Source: Papilionanthe hookeriana x Papilionanthe teres (Eukaryota; Streptophyta; Magnoliopsida; Asparagales; Orchidaceae). Taken from it: a stretch of DNA of 64,000 bases. Shown here piece by piece: positions 35,005 to 50,000 of the stretch. Position 1 is the first letter of the stretch; each line of letters starts with the position of its first letter. The notes beneath the pieces were generated by a model. The model had not been told where the DNA came from. It saw only the letters and a program-made list of their open reading frames with translations, and ran no database searches. A program made the position numbers and the translations under genes. The DNA lies in assembly GCA_022702705.1 (NCBI GenBank), contig CM040424.1, positions 75,891,452 to 75,955,451 on the forward strand, written 5' to 3'.

Positions 35005-38000
35005 CAAAATTAGCTAAACACGAACGAACAAAATTTTGTGCGTGTCCGGCTCGTTTGCTTAGTGAACGAATCAACTATGAGTTATTTAACGAGCTAAACA
35101 CGAGTTGTTCGTGAACAACTAGCCATTTTGACAGTCCTAGTCTCATCAGTTAACTTATTCTGAAATTAAATCATAATTGAAATATAATTATTTAAATTTA
35201 AGACTTGTTAGCCATGTTTTCGATACCAAACCATTCTTTCTTAATTTATACAATTTAACTCCCAGCGTGGCCCTCACATTCCATGCCCCCCCCCCCCCAA
35301 AAAAAAAAAAAGAAAAGAAAAATTCACTGGACACCAATCTGGTTAATAGTTCAACTAAGAACTATTTTCATTCGAAGGTTAATTATCCAAAAAATTGTTA
35401 ATTAAAATCTTTTTATGTAGCCTAATTATTGTAATTGTTAATTACTCAGTAATAATTATTAAGATCTAATCAGGCTAATTATTTAAACCTGAAAGATATC
35501 TAACATGTGCAATTAAACACTTTGCAGCCTAATTACTCGCTTAATCCTTAGTTGATTTAGGAAATAATTAATATCTAATTAATTACTATTTTTTAGACTA
35601 CTTTTGACACCCAAAAGATTAATTAATTGGGTGCAAGAGATATGATGGAAGTCAATGCTGTATTTTCACCTCTCTCAAAATCTTTGACACTCCATTGTAG
35701 GAGCGTTCTCTTGTTGGTCCAGGCCATGGAGGAAGGACACTATAGTTAGAATTCTATGGGCTCCAACACTTCTTTTTTACATATAGCAATTTTCTTTGAA
35801 TTGTGATAACAACGTTAACCATCCATTGTATAAAGCATTGCAATGGTACGAAGGCCTATACTAGGTTCGACCAATATTGAGCTATGCTACATAAGGGTCT
35901 ATTTGGGGTAGCTTTTTTACTGCTATACTTTTCAACAAGTGACCACAATCATATTTAGCTATGATTTTCTTGTTGCTTTTCAAAAATGTTTTTATTTAGA
36001 AGTGATATTCTATGACCAAAGATATTAGAGTGTGGTTTTTTTAAGACAGCTATTATGTGACTTTTTCAAGAGTAAAAGTTCATAATGCAAACAATTGTGT
36101 TTAACATTTTTTTCCTTCGTCAGTTCTTCAACTTTAACAAATAACTACTGAACCTCAAAGAAGTCCTCGGATGAAGCTATTGGAAGGCTTACCAGGATTT
36201 GAATCCAGAGCATCACCATATCCATAGGGAGGCCATAAACAAGTGAATCGTGTTTGTGATGAGTAGTTATTATTGGCTCGCTAATTGGTGAAGCATCAAT
36301 ATGTTGGAATCTTGCCCTAGAGAGCATAATATTTTTACAGAGTTGAAATGCATGTAATTCATCATCACTAAACTGGAGAAATGTAATATTTTTTGACTAA
36401 ATTGGCTACACACAAATAATAGTGGTCTATTTTGGGATTTAATCTATTAAAATAGTGAAAAGCTAAGTATACTCTATGCAACATGGTGAGTTGTCTTCCA
36501 TTGAGCAGAAATTTCACTCTTAAGTTCCTTATATTTAAGTATGGATTTTGTGTTCTTAACACATTGTTTTTCTTTAAAATTGATTAGTTAGCGAAATTCA
36601 TATTCCGTAACTAAGCAGTTTTCCATTTATTTACTTGAACTTCTTTTGAAGCGCCTGGTTTGCGTTTAGTTCTTTTGTACAAAACATGATAAGTTTTAGC
36701 TAGTTCTGTTTTAATTGCTTACTTGAGCATGCATACTTATTCAAAAACTAAGGTTTGTTGCTTATATGTGCATATTTTGCGGCTTGGTTAATCATTTTTG
36801 TGAGTTTATATTGTTATGTCATCCTCTTGCAAGGAATTGGTGGATCTTTCTTGTTTTTACTTGTAAGAACGTTTTCTTTTTTAGGTGAGAAGCCATCTTC
36901 AACAGACAAAAAGAGCTCAAATGCAGGAGCATCTGCTGGTGGTGGAAGGGCCGCAGCACCTGGAACAGCTTTTTCTGGAAATCCTTTTGATTTTTCTGCT
37001 ATTACGGAGCTTCTTAATGTACTTATTCTCTTTTCTTAAATTCAATCCGTTCATTACTGTTGAAATTATTTGTTCTGATTCCAAGTTATATAATCCTGTA
37101 TTTCAATCACAAGAAACAATGGGATTTTAACTATTGGTAGAAACAAGAAAATAAACTAGCAATGGCATATGAGATACTAGCATTTTTGTTTAGTTGCATA
37201 TGAAGGTGATATACTATTAAATCTGGTCATGTCCAATGCGCATCTTATTATCATTTGATTGTAGATACATGTTACTAGAAAGTAATACATGCCATTCATG
37301 ATTGCAACTGTATTGCTATGCCCAGATTTCTATTGTTTGCCTTCTCTTAAACTTGTTTTATGATTCAATAAGTGGTTAGTTTCTTTTGATAAACGAGTAC
37401 ATGTACATTACATTTTTCTTGATATATGGCTACAATTCTAAGATGCACAGACACTTCTGACTAAAGACCCGTGCGACGTTGGATATTTCTCGAACACCAA
37501 CACTCGCCCGACGCGCCTTGGACATGTCTCTGACGTGTTCGATTTAAATAATATAAAAAAAGGGACGTGTGTCTGACATGCGTCTCTTAAATTAGTGAAT
37601 TTCAAAATATTTTTTAAAATATCTATTATATATTTTTATTAGTAAAATTTTTAAAGATTATTTTTTATTTAAAAATAAAATTCTTTTCTCGTAGATGAGC
37701 TTGAGTAGTTCGTCAATCGCTTGTCTGAGATGGTATTTTTGGTTATGGACATCTTAGTTTTTAAAATATAATGCTATTAAATTCCTTTTTTTTGTATTTT
37801 TATCATAATGGTGTGTCTTACGGTGCTTGTTTCCTATATTTTTAATAATAGAAGTGTCGTGTCCGTGTCCCCGTGTCTATATCCATACAATATAGGGCTA
37901 CATTTTTAGTGTCATGAAGGGCTTTGTCTCTGATGTCAGGAAAGTGTTGTAATGTGGTGTTGTTGATGATGGTGAGTTGTGAAGAGAAAGGTCAATGGAA

Positions 38001-41000
38001 ACCCCTTATGACTCATTTAATTATCTTTAATACTTTTTATGATCTTTCTCAGCACTAGATTTTTTTTTTCTCTTTTTTTGTTGTGGCTTTTAGTTTATTT
38101 TTTTCTCACTTTGATGAATATTACTTTTTTAATTTTTTTTTGTTATTTTTCTTGTATTTTTTATGCTTTTTTATGCAGCAGCTGTTTTGATCTAGTGTAC
38201 GAACTAGTTTGGTGATCAACTTTGCCAAGGGAACGTTATGTCATTTTCTTTTGCTTTTCAGACCGCGACCGTAACTCAATTTGAAGAACAATTTTCTTTT
38301 TTCTTTCTAGAACTTTTTTGTTGCTGGAAATATTTTCTTCAACCGAAGTTGTTAAAATATGGTGGCCTTAAGAAAAATGTTTAAATATTTGGAAAATATA
38401 TATAGTTATAATTCTGACCTTAGCTTCTGAAAAGTTGTCTTTTTCACCACAATTTTACAACCACCTTTTCCCAAATAAAGTACTGAAAGTTTCAGAGATG
38501 TTGAATTTAGAATTACATGAAAATTTTATCTTTAAATCAGCTTGGAAAGCTACCCGGTGAAGCTATCCTATTGCTATTATGATATACTTAATTAGACTTG
38601 CTTGTGATGGGTCCAAATTCCCCTACCATGTCACAATTTAGACATAATTATAGTGGACCTTTTGCATATTCTTTCTGTTGCAGTGCATATGCATGAAGTT
38701 TTCATTCTCATTATTATGTGCCATAATCTACTTTCTTTAGAAAAATTTCTGCCAATCTGTTTGGCTTATTTTTCTATGATATGATGAATACAGGATCCAA
38801 GCATAAAAGACCTAGCATCGCAAATAGCAACTGATCCTGTATTTACTCAGATGGCTGAGCAACTTCAGAAAAGTGTTGCTATAGCTGGAGAAGGTGGTAT
38901 TCCTCCGTTAGATTCACAACAATATATGACTACAATGCAACAAGTAATGCAGAACCCTCAGTTTATGACCATGGCTGAACGCCTTGGAAATGCCTTGATG
39001 CAGGTTGAAGTGACTATCCTGCCTGAATATTAGACGACCTTTTAATGCTGGTTATGAAATAAAGAAATTGAAATATGTCCATGCAGGATCCTTCCATGTC
39101 TTCTATGCTTGACAATCTGACTAATCCTGCTCATAAGGAACAAATGGAAGAACGTATGTCACGAATAAGAGATGATCCATCATTGAAACCAATCCTTGAT
39201 GAGATAGAAGCTGGAGGTCCAGCCACAATGATGAAGTACTTGATAAGATTCCACATTTTATTTGTTAATTAATTTCATCATTAGCATTATTCTAATTTTT
39301 TGGGTTCCAATTTATCAATCCTTATTTTTCATTCCTTTAGTGCTTACTTCGTTTGTTAATTTTATGTAATGCTAGGTTTTCCCAAGTTATAGATATGCCA
39401 TTTTTCTTCTACCTTCTTATTATATTAATGCTTACGTATTAATTGTGCTTAACACACCTAATTGTTGGATCTGCTCCTTGCAATATAAAAACCTAAACCC
39501 TTCAGGACAGCTTCTCGCAAGCTATTCTCATAATCGTTGTCTTGTCTTGTTTTCAAGGTGCTACTCATAGTTTTGAATTATAATCATCTTTGGCTCAATT
39601 TTTTCTATTTTTAGCAGAAAATCATTTTAATACTCATTTCTTCTATTCTTTTTTTTTTATCAATGAATTCTTTGGTTCTTTACATGCTGACCTTTTCTTA
39701 TAATCAGTGCTATTGTTGTTTTATAAGATCTAATACAACTCCTTGGTTTTTTTAATAATATTTTATTATTGGTTTGCCATTTTAACCATCCTTATTTTAA
39801 CCTAAGAATTTGTTGCTCATCAATATCCCCATTATATATATATATTCGATCCATAATACTTGTAGATGTAACACAAATGTTTCATTTTCTGCTAGATTAC
39901 TTGATATTATATTATTATTATTAATTTCAGTTCTACTTGAATTGTGTACCAGTTATTTAGCCCATTTAACTAATTCAATCTTTGTCATCTTTATTTTTTT
40001 CTTCTTACTTTTAACATTAAATGAGATCCTGACTATTAGAAGTCTTATTTGCAAATAACATAAAAAAAATATCAAAGAAAATATCTTTTGTAACTTCATA
40101 AGCAATAAAAATGGTTCTAGATATAAAAATAATTTTGATTTCTATTGTAATCTTAGCATGATCAAGAGTTCTTTGTTCGCTATACAACTACTTCTGAAGC
40201 CTGTTATTGTTTCATATGGCATATCTTAACACTATAGGAACTTCAACATATGCTTGGCAGAGTCATTTTTCTTTTTCTTTTTAGTACCCCACTTAAATAA
40301 ATTATTTTTTAGTACTCAAATCACAAGTAGATAATTTTGTTACTTCTATGCTTTTAAACTAATTGTTTTTTTTTTCAAGTCACATTAATAGTGGATCTTC
40401 TTATCCAAAAACGTAGTTGTATTTTGGTATTGATGTGGCTTATATTTTTTTTATACTGCTCTCCCATAACGACTATTGAAATAATGTTAAATCTTTGGTC
40501 AGCACTAATCTATCTACATTAATCTAGCAAAATGTGGACAACAACTTTCTGTCTACAGCAATTCAACAATATGCTGGTTTCTTTTTCGTCTGTATCAATC
40601 TAATGCTTTGTGTACAATAGCTTTTCATTAACAAGATATTTGAAATTTGTGGCCATCATTTTATTTTTGTTTTACAGTTAGTTTTAATTTCATAATTAGT
40701 TTTTAGATTTCTTTCTGTTTTAGATAATTGTTTTTTTACCTATTTATTTGTAATCTATTTTGTAAGACAAAGGGAATAAAATTAAGCCATCTTCTTTTTA
40801 CTCATCTTGATTCTTATTTTAATTTTTAAGATATCAGGGTTATTAATTTTCTACTCCCTCTTAGGATGATGATTTTTCAACATGGAGTCTCTTCTTTTTC
40901 TTATGGTTTTTAATCAATACTGAAAACCAATCTTTTACCTGGATGTAGCGAGAATATATATGAATGATTTTCATGGCATGATAGTTTCCATGAAGAAGCC

Positions 41001-44000
41001 AATGGTCAACTCCAACATTGGAAATTAAGCTTAAATTGGAAAATGCTTCATGAAGTATTGGATTGAAATTTTTTAAAAAGAGCCAACAACAAAGAAAATT
41101 AATTATGGATCTCTCGATTCTATTTCAGTTTTTCGGCTATAGACAACAAATCGATGACAATCAACTATTCTCTTAATAGAAACTTATTCTCTTAATAGAA
41201 ACTTATTGGAACATCACCGAAGTAGCCTTGATTTTGCTAAAGATTTAGCTTTTAGACGTCATCGTTGCAAATAAGAAGAATATTTATACTTGGACAGTAG
41301 ATGCGGGAGTGTCAAATCATATAGTATGAGACAAAACTGTCTTCCACTGTTGCGGACTATCTTGAAAGTTATAATATTCAGATTACAGTTGGGTCACTAT
41401 CAAAAGTGGCTGGAAATAGTTTTTATTCTCTAAAAAAATCTGATATTTAATTTTGTGCTTTTAGTTTCTGACCAAGATTGCAATTTATTATCTAGTTGCC
41501 CAGTCACATGGGACAAAATTATTTTTGTTAATTTTTATGTATGTTTTTTCATTATTGGACTCGAACCTTACAAAGATATTGGTAGTGTGGCGAATTGTTA
41601 TGACTTCTTTAGTTAGTTTTAAGAATTGTATCCTACATCAGATAATTATCCACTATAGGTCCTCTGTCAGCACCCCTCAATCTTTATAGTAGAGTTGCTG
41701 AAAGGAAAAACAAACATTTCTTAAAGGCAGCTTGATTACAAGTGTTTCCGATGAGTGCACAGTGAAGCCGTCTTAACAGCTACATATCTTAATAATTGAT
41801 TATCTTCAAAATTACTTGCATTTTAAACTCTTGTTCAAATCATTTTCTATTTATTTGCCAATGCCAGGATATTTTATTTTGTTCCTTTCAAAGTTGTTTA
41901 GTTTTCATTCACATCTATTTGTCAAGAGCATTTTTATTGGATATTTCCTAAATAAAATAGTCCAACTACCATCCCTTCGGAGCACCAATCTTTACCATTA
42001 TAAACATGATATTTAGAGGAAATTCACGAACAAGAATTTCAAGGCTCGAACTATTTAATTATTCACCACCATCTAATCAAAATTATGGGTATGAACAGCT
42101 ACCTTATCATCTTATCAGGACGCTCAACCTATTAAAGCCTATTTAGAACCTCAAACTCTCTCATCATCTTTTTAATACACCCAACCTTTGTAAAATGAGC
42201 TTGATTCCTATACTGGAAGATTAAAGAAAGTTCAAGTTGGAATATAATAAACATATCTCCAACATTCCCAAGAATTTGAACCTGGTTCGAAGTTAACTGA
42301 AATGTGAAGTGATGAGAATGAATTCATAATTGACTTGAATACCTATCTTCACCTGCTCTTCCCATAAAGCTCCGAATGCCCAATTTCTGATTTCACTTCA
42401 TAATCTGCCTAAAATTTATTAATTCTTTTTATAAAATACAAAATCCAAATATCTATCTTGAAGCTCTCAAAATCCTAGAATAGAGGAAAGTAGAAATCGA
42501 AGAAATCCATGCCTTAATAAAAACTGGTACGTGACATGGGTGTCCAAAGTTGGCTTAACTCAAAACTCAAATTAATTTTCTAAGGCTTGAATTTCTTCCA
42601 TTTTAGATCAGCTTTAGTTCAGTAGTATGCTGTTAAATTTTTTGGTTGAATTTAAGTTGGCCTGCAAGTCCAGAATTAACTCAAATTTAACTTGACCTTG
42701 ATCTGAAAACCCAAAATTGTCCTGCATGAATATCATGTTATTTTGTACAGGTTAATTGGGTTAGATTTAGTAGGGTTGAAAACAAGTCAGGTTCGAGGTA
42801 AATCTTTTAATCCATTTGATTTGGGTCAAGCTAGGGTCATGCAGGGTCGAGTCAACTTTGGGTCAGACTCGAACTGTTGACTCGAACTTGACTCGTTGGC
42901 ACAAATTGATAGCCCTAGCATGCGGGGAGTTTTTGAACTTCCAAGAAAATAATTAGTTGGCTACAAATGAATTCAACAATCTTGTATTGACTGTCAAGGA
43001 ACTTTCTATCTCATTGTTAATACAATTTGACTTTTGCTCTCTCTAGCAGCATAGTTTTTTTGGCCTTTACATCAAATTGCTATCAAGAATGCTATTTTTA
43101 ATTGTGAACTTGAATGACACAATATAGAAATAATATAAACTTTTACTAAATTGACAAGGCTAGTTGTCTGCAAACTCCTAGGAAACTAATTGGTGCATCT
43201 CTCTTGCAGTAGTCTAAATCCCTGTCCGGAAGGCTCCCACCAGTTGGCTTCAAACTGTTGTGCTCTATTTCCCAAAAGGGCTGGTGCCAAAAGCAAGATT
43301 TGTTGGATATTTTGGCAATCCTGCAATTAAATTCAAGGAAAATTAGGAAGTCCGATTGCTCGACTAATCGGAATCTTAAATTTGCTAGTAATTGAATAAC
43401 AAATAACCTGATTAAAAGGTTTTCTGGACTTATGATGACATTTTGTTTAACTGCTTGGCTTATGTTACTGTTGGAAATCCCTTGTTGTAGCCTGCCTTAC
43501 TTCCTGTTCCTACGCGAATGGTGATTGTTGGACGGTCAGGATTGCAGAATTCTGGCAACCTGCGTTGAAACAAAGGGATATATTTCTGTTGAATTACCAA
43601 AAAAGTGAGATATAAAGTATGAGAAAAAAAAACCCTAATTCAGGCGTTTTTGCTTGAGAGGATGGTGTTTGGCAGCTTGCTTGGGAATTCAAGCCACTCA
43701 ACATTGCTGGCCCTTTTGCCCTGTTCCAAATGCCCAGCCAAATGCTCCCAACTATCCCTTTGTTCTGTCTCTGGAAATTGGCCTGAAGAATGTGGAAAAG
43801 TCTTGCAAGGTTGCTTTCACGTGTTAGAGCAGGCGGACTTAGAATTTGTTGCTAGTATTCTCATTGTTTCCTCCTTGAACTGAGCCTGAGTATCACTTTT
43901 ACACCATGCCATGGTAGCCAGAGGAGAGGAACAAGAACCTTGTTGTTGTTCGCTCAATTGCCTTCGAATTTTGGGTGCCAAGAATGGAAGAAATTGATAC

Positions 44001-47000
44001 CCATTGCTAAATTCCTACACCCATTTCCAAAGCAGGGATGCTCCAACCCAATTGCAGCTTCTTGAGGGAGCCCAAGAGCCAAAATTTGCTGCTACCTGTA
44101 TTGAATATCTTTTGGTGATTGCTTTTAGAGTTCAAAGGTCGATTGTGATGGAATTCCAACGTCCACTACGATCACATTTCTCCATCTTTCCATACTAGCA
44201 AATCATGCCTTCAAATTAGGTAAGCCTCCATACTAACAAATCATGCCTTCAAATTAGGTAAGCCTGAAACTAATCAAAAGATTAAGTCTACTTAGGATCA
44301 AGGGGTTATCTTGCTTAATAAGCCTATAAAAATAGTCCTAATGAAAAGAAAAGATCATTAAAAATTTTGCTCTTTGATATAACTATAATTAATTTTTATG
44401 TCGTTAAGGGGGGAGTATACATGGAGGTCTCATTTTGTTTGAAAAATCAAAGAAACATCAATAAATTATGCAAAGTCAGAGGACCTTTATATTCCTCAAA
44501 TAATCCCATCGTGCCTAGCTTAGGAGATTCTTCAAATCTATTGAAAGTGTAGGTACACTTAGTGCGAAGTTATACTCTCTTTATTTGGTACTCACCTAAA
44601 TGTGAAGATTTTTTTGGCCTTTGCATTGACAATGTTATATTGATGGAAACATTATTATATTGATAGGTGATTTTGAGGGAGAGCTAATCAGATTTGAAGG
44701 ATTTTTTGGCAAGGGAATTTGGGGTATAAGATCTGGGAAATTTAAAATGCTATCTTGATATAGAAGGGGGATAGTCAAAATAATATTTTTTTATTATCCA
44801 ATCAAAGTATCTTTTTGATCTAGTTTGAGAAACTAGAATGCTTCGATGTGAGCTCGCTTAAACTTCAATCGCTCATCATTAACTATACACTTTTTTCTAA
44901 AGGTAGGTACATAGGCCTTGTGGGCATATTTATCTCTTTCTCGCTCACCTTCTCTGATATTGAGTCATGTGTTAGTGTTTTAACTCAATACATTTTTTTT
45001 ATAGAAAGCATTATTCGGCTCTTTACGCGTTAATAATTAAAAAAAAAACCAGAAAAAAGGATAAAAGTCCAGAAACTATCACTACAACTCAACACACCCA
45101 AAAAATAAAGAATCTAAAGGACAATTTTCCCAAAAATTAAAAATAAAAAACAACTCACACAACACCAACAAAAAATTACAAATCAGCTAAAGCAATTTGC
45201 ATCATATTCCAGGGAACATCATTAGAGATCCAAGCACCTCTAATCTGTAAACCAAGTTTGGTCACCTAATGAGCAGCCTTGTTACCATCTCTTTTAGTGT
45301 GGGACCATTTGATAATAAAATGTTTAGCAAGAGCCATAATTTTCTTCACATGAATAGTAATACTCCAATGAGGATCAGAATGCAGCAAGCAACATTTCCA
45401 CAAAATCTGAGAATCGGTCTCAACTCAATAAGTTTCCATCCCAATTTCTTAGCTAATTGAAGTCCAAAAACCATAGTATCCGCTTCAACAACAAGAGGAG
45501 ATAAAGGAACAACATTAGCAGTAAACCTGTATAAATTAGAGCCCTAGAAATCTCTAACAATACCTCCAACACTAGCAAATCTAGCATGCCAAGAACCGTC
45601 AAAATTAATTTTAACAAAAGGTGCACTCGGTTTAATCCATTTAACAACACAGAATAAGTATTCTTAAGATTAAAACTAATTCCTAAATTAATAAGAATAC
45701 CTTTCAATCTATTAGATAACTTCTTATGAGAGATAAGCAAATTAAGACCTTTAAAAAAAAACCCAAATATCATTCTAATAGTACCATTCACATTAGGAAT
45801 TAAGTTATTGAATCTAGCATTATTCCTACTAATCCAGATAAACCAAATGATAATAGCAGGCACCGAGGCAAAGAAATCTAAACCTAAAATCTTTCAGGCA
45901 TCAAACATAGCAGTGATATTAGAAAAATTCTGATTAAGACAATTAAGCTTTAACACATTAATACACTGGTTCCAAATATCTTTAGCAAAAGAGCAGTTAA
46001 TAAAAAGATGATTAACAGATTCATCATGAGATTTGCATAAATTGCAGCAAGATGGCAACCATAAACCTTTCAACTTAAGAATATCATTTATAGGAACAAT
46101 GTTATTATAACTTTATCATTTCTTGTATAATAGAGTTAGGTCCTGACAATTTTTATTTGTGAGGAATGCCCATCACTAGCAATTGAGAAACTACAATTTT
46201 TTTTTTTCAGAAGTTTTGGCATTAACTTGTTAATCGGTTGTTAATTTAACAACAATTAATAAATCTTTACTTTCAGGCAGCCATGGCCATGATTTCCATT
46301 TAACTTTTTCTTCCGCAATATATATATATATATATATATCATTTAATGTATTTTGTAATGTATACTATTGTAGGTATTGGAATGATCAAGAGGTTCTGCA
46401 AAAGCTTGGCCAAGCAATGGGAATTGTATCTTCAGGAGAACCTGCAGCTTCATCTGAGCCATCAGGACCTGAACAAGGTGAAGAGGATGCAGAATACGAG
46501 GATGAATCTGCTGTTCATCATGCAGCTAGCGTTGGCGATGTTGAGGTAAATTCAATTAATTGACTGCTGTTATTGATTTCATGATCCACGAAGTTGTTCA
46601 ATCACTTGTTTTATCTACTTGTCCTAAATGGTTAAATTTTTGAAATCTTTTAAAAATACTTTATTTAAAACAAGCAGGAGATGAAGTTTCTCTATAATTT
46701 ATATTCTTGTGGTGCTTGATTTGTGAAGTTTGGGAATATGGCTGCACTTGGCCTGTTTGGTCTATATTTAGGGCTTAACCAATATTTATATCTCATTTGG
46801 TGTTTAGCTATAATACATGCAACTCTTGTGACTGCAGCTATATGTGAAATGACAAGTTCTACTTGTATGTTGCCAGTTTCATCTTCTGAGTTTGTTTTAG
46901 TTGAGGACGATCTAGAGTTTGAACTTTCATTTTTATAATTGTATTCATTTATTTAAAGAAGTAGAGAGACAAAATGGTGTTGAGACCTTGAAACCTGCAA

Positions 47001-50000
47001 TGCTTTATGGCGCAAGATGTTTTGCCGAGATGAGAATGCTTAGGTGGATGAGTGGCTTAACACTTAAAGATAAAATGTGAAACAAATATATCCATAACAG
47101 GGTGGTGTAGCTCCAGTGGCAAACAAGATTAGAGAGAGTCGTCTTAGATGGTTTGATCACATTAAACGTTGACCATCTGGTGATCCGATTAAGAGAGTAG
47201 ATGTTTTAGATTTGAGTTATGTTAAGAAAAATAGGTAGACCTAAAAAGTCTTGGGCATGATTTATAAAAAATGATCTTAATGTATTAGAAGTAGATGAAA
47301 ATTTGATACTCAATAGGACACAATGGAGAAAGAGGATTCATGTAGCCGACCCCACTTAGTGGGATAAAGGCTTCTTGTTATTGTACTCAATGAAATAAAG
47401 AGTAAACCAATTTAAATTTCATCAATTTCAGTCAACTTGAAACATAACATGGAAGCAAAATACGTCTGCAACATAATATTAATTGATATAGCATAACAAA
47501 AGCACATGAAATGTCAATAGCAATATGAGTTTGTGGCTTCTAAAGTGCCTTATGGAAGGAATGTACTCTCCTAAAGTTTGAAGGCAAAGTGAATGCTTGT
47601 CCTAGATATTTTGAAAAATTAAATATGTTTCATTTTCATTTTGGGGATCATGATTTTTCATAAGAGCAAACCAATATGATTAATTACATTATTGGTGAGA
47701 TACTTGAGAAAATATTTTTTATCATAAAATAAATTTTATCTGGTTTTTACAATTCAAGGGTTGACATGGAAATAGGGATGTGAGTCAAGCCGACTTGTGA
47801 GCCGGCTCGATAAGTGGCTTGTGAACTGAGTTCGATGAGCTAACAAGCCAAGCTCAAGCTAGCACCTACTCAATTCGTTGGTTGGTGAACCAGCTCGTCG
47901 TGAGCCAGCTCGATAAGTGTTTTGTGAACTGAGCTCGATGAGTTAACTAGCCAAGCTCAAGCTAGCCCCTACTCGATTTGTTTGCTCATGAACCGGCTCG
48001 TTAAAAAATATATTAATATATAATATACTCAAAATATATTTAATTTGATGTGTTTATATTTAAAGTATTAATATATTTTCTATTTTATATTAAGTGAATT
48101 CTTATTATTTCTCTTCTAATCGCTTATGACAATACCTTTAATTAATATTTTTTTATCTTTTTTGTAATAAACAATTCGGCTCGTACTTGAAGACTTAAGC
48201 TCAAGCTCGAGCTCGAACTTGATAAAATTAATCTAGCTCAAGCTTAAGCTGAGAGTGGCTCGAGCTCAACTCGACTCGATTACATTCCTACATGGAAAGT
48301 GTCATATGTGATGGAAGATTTTAAATCCATGCAAATAGAATAAAATTTGAGGGATGTTATGGACTCCTTGGAGTAATTAAATTGGTGACTTGCTTTTGCC
48401 TATGGCAGAGCACAGCTCTCACAAACTGCTATCGAGGTTTTGAATTCTAGAGTGGCAATTGAATAAAAGGATTTTTTGCCATGTTTTAAAAACTTTCAAT
48501 CCAAAACATTTATTACACGACCCCAACTTTACTGTCATCAACACACGCTGACACTTCAATCAAGCAAAGCCTTTCATGTTAGATTGGAATTTTAATTTAG
48601 AAAATGTTTAAATTGGGCAAACTTCAATGTTAGAAGATTTAATGTCAGTCAATAGGCTAATTGAAATAACTTGTTGCTGAAGAGGTTTTAAAGAGTTTGG
48701 ACATAATTTATCTGTAAGAAGATTTATTTAGGGAATGAGAAAGTATAAGAAGCTACTAAACAAAAGAAATATTTGTTTGAAAAGAGTTTTAGTGGCAAAG
48801 AAAAACAAAGTTGTTTAATGTTTGCTTGACTGAATTGAACAAAACTTGACCTTTTAAATAAGAAGGGCTATGAAGGTGGAAAATAATGAAGAAAAACAAA
48901 TCCTAGCAAAAAAGTAAATCTAAATATTACACCATGTTTAATTTTAAAAGTAATAATTACAATTAATAAAGTTCCTAATTCCTCCATACAACTCCACACT
49001 AGTTATCTTCCATTTTAGCCCAAAATTTAGCTTGTCATGTGGGGGGAAAAAAAAATTGCCATCAAAGATAGCTGCACTAGTTTTATTTGCTATGGGAAGA
49101 CCCGCCTGTTGTCTTTTAATTGCCCATGAATGGTAAGAGCTGAAGCCATTTTTTTTTGGGCGACTACTTTGTATAGAAAATCCTGTTACTCACTTTTGTG
49201 GGGAATGTTGTCAAGATTGGCTTTGGGTTTCATCTTTTGTCTTTGATTTTTTGTTTAACAAGAGTAAATGCCTTTATGTTAACTTCTAGTAGAAGAGAGA
49301 TTGATTAAATTTGTTGGCTAATGTGGTTTTTATTCATTCCTATTTGTGATTAGTCTTCTTATGTACATAACAGTAAAGATTCTCTCCTTTCCCATGTTTG
49401 AGTCATATCCTAGACTTCTGATTGCAAGTGTTAACCCTTCAGTTTGAATTAAGGTTTATGGTGTCTCCAAGCATTTTTTTTTCATCTTTTCTATAATGTT
49501 TGAACTTCAAACCTCTGCTGAGTACTTCTACTTGGTTAGCGAATGAATTATTGATATTCTTCCATGAACTTCAGGCTTTCAAGAAAATCATAGGAAAATC
49601 ATAGTTTCTTATTTTTTTTAATAATTTTGTTAGATTTATATGTACTCTCCCCACATTAATCAGTAAGGCTTGAATCTATTCAGCTCATATTAGGTTATGT
49701 GTGATGGGGCGAAGTTTTTGATGGCACATTTGATTCTTTTGCTCAAGATTGTGAGCATGATCACCTAATTCACAGCTGAACAGAATTTTTAAGATCAGAA
49801 ATATTTTATGTTTATTTTCTCCCAAATTTCTTGAGCGTTGCTATGGGCTAAGCACATGATCCAACATTTTCGTGGAATTGATAGGCGAAGGCATCACCGA
49901 GGCAGCGCCTGTATCCCACATTAGAAAGTTCAGTTCTACATCAGGTTGATGGATGGTTCCATTAAGGTACCCAGCTTTTCTTCTCTTGCACTTTAATATT

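Larger units (their letters stand above)
39236..46373 (+). other. AKR2 intron 4, 7.1 kb
   Basis: The donor AA/GTACTT splits the Lys codon and pairs with acceptor TTGTAG/GTATTGG, restoring Lys-Tyr-Trp. It carries a copia scrap (about 41265), a possible hAT MITE (42536), a 38-bp tandem duplication (44191) and an antisense L1 LINE tail (about 45045-46095). The stretches 39240-41260 and 42920-44190 show nothing I can name. Confidence 0.85.

Noticed and set aside
35892..36120. Possible second Tourist-like MITE starting GGGTCTATTTGGGGTAGC
   Set aside because: No matching inverted right end or trinucleotide duplication was found; perhaps a truncated copy.
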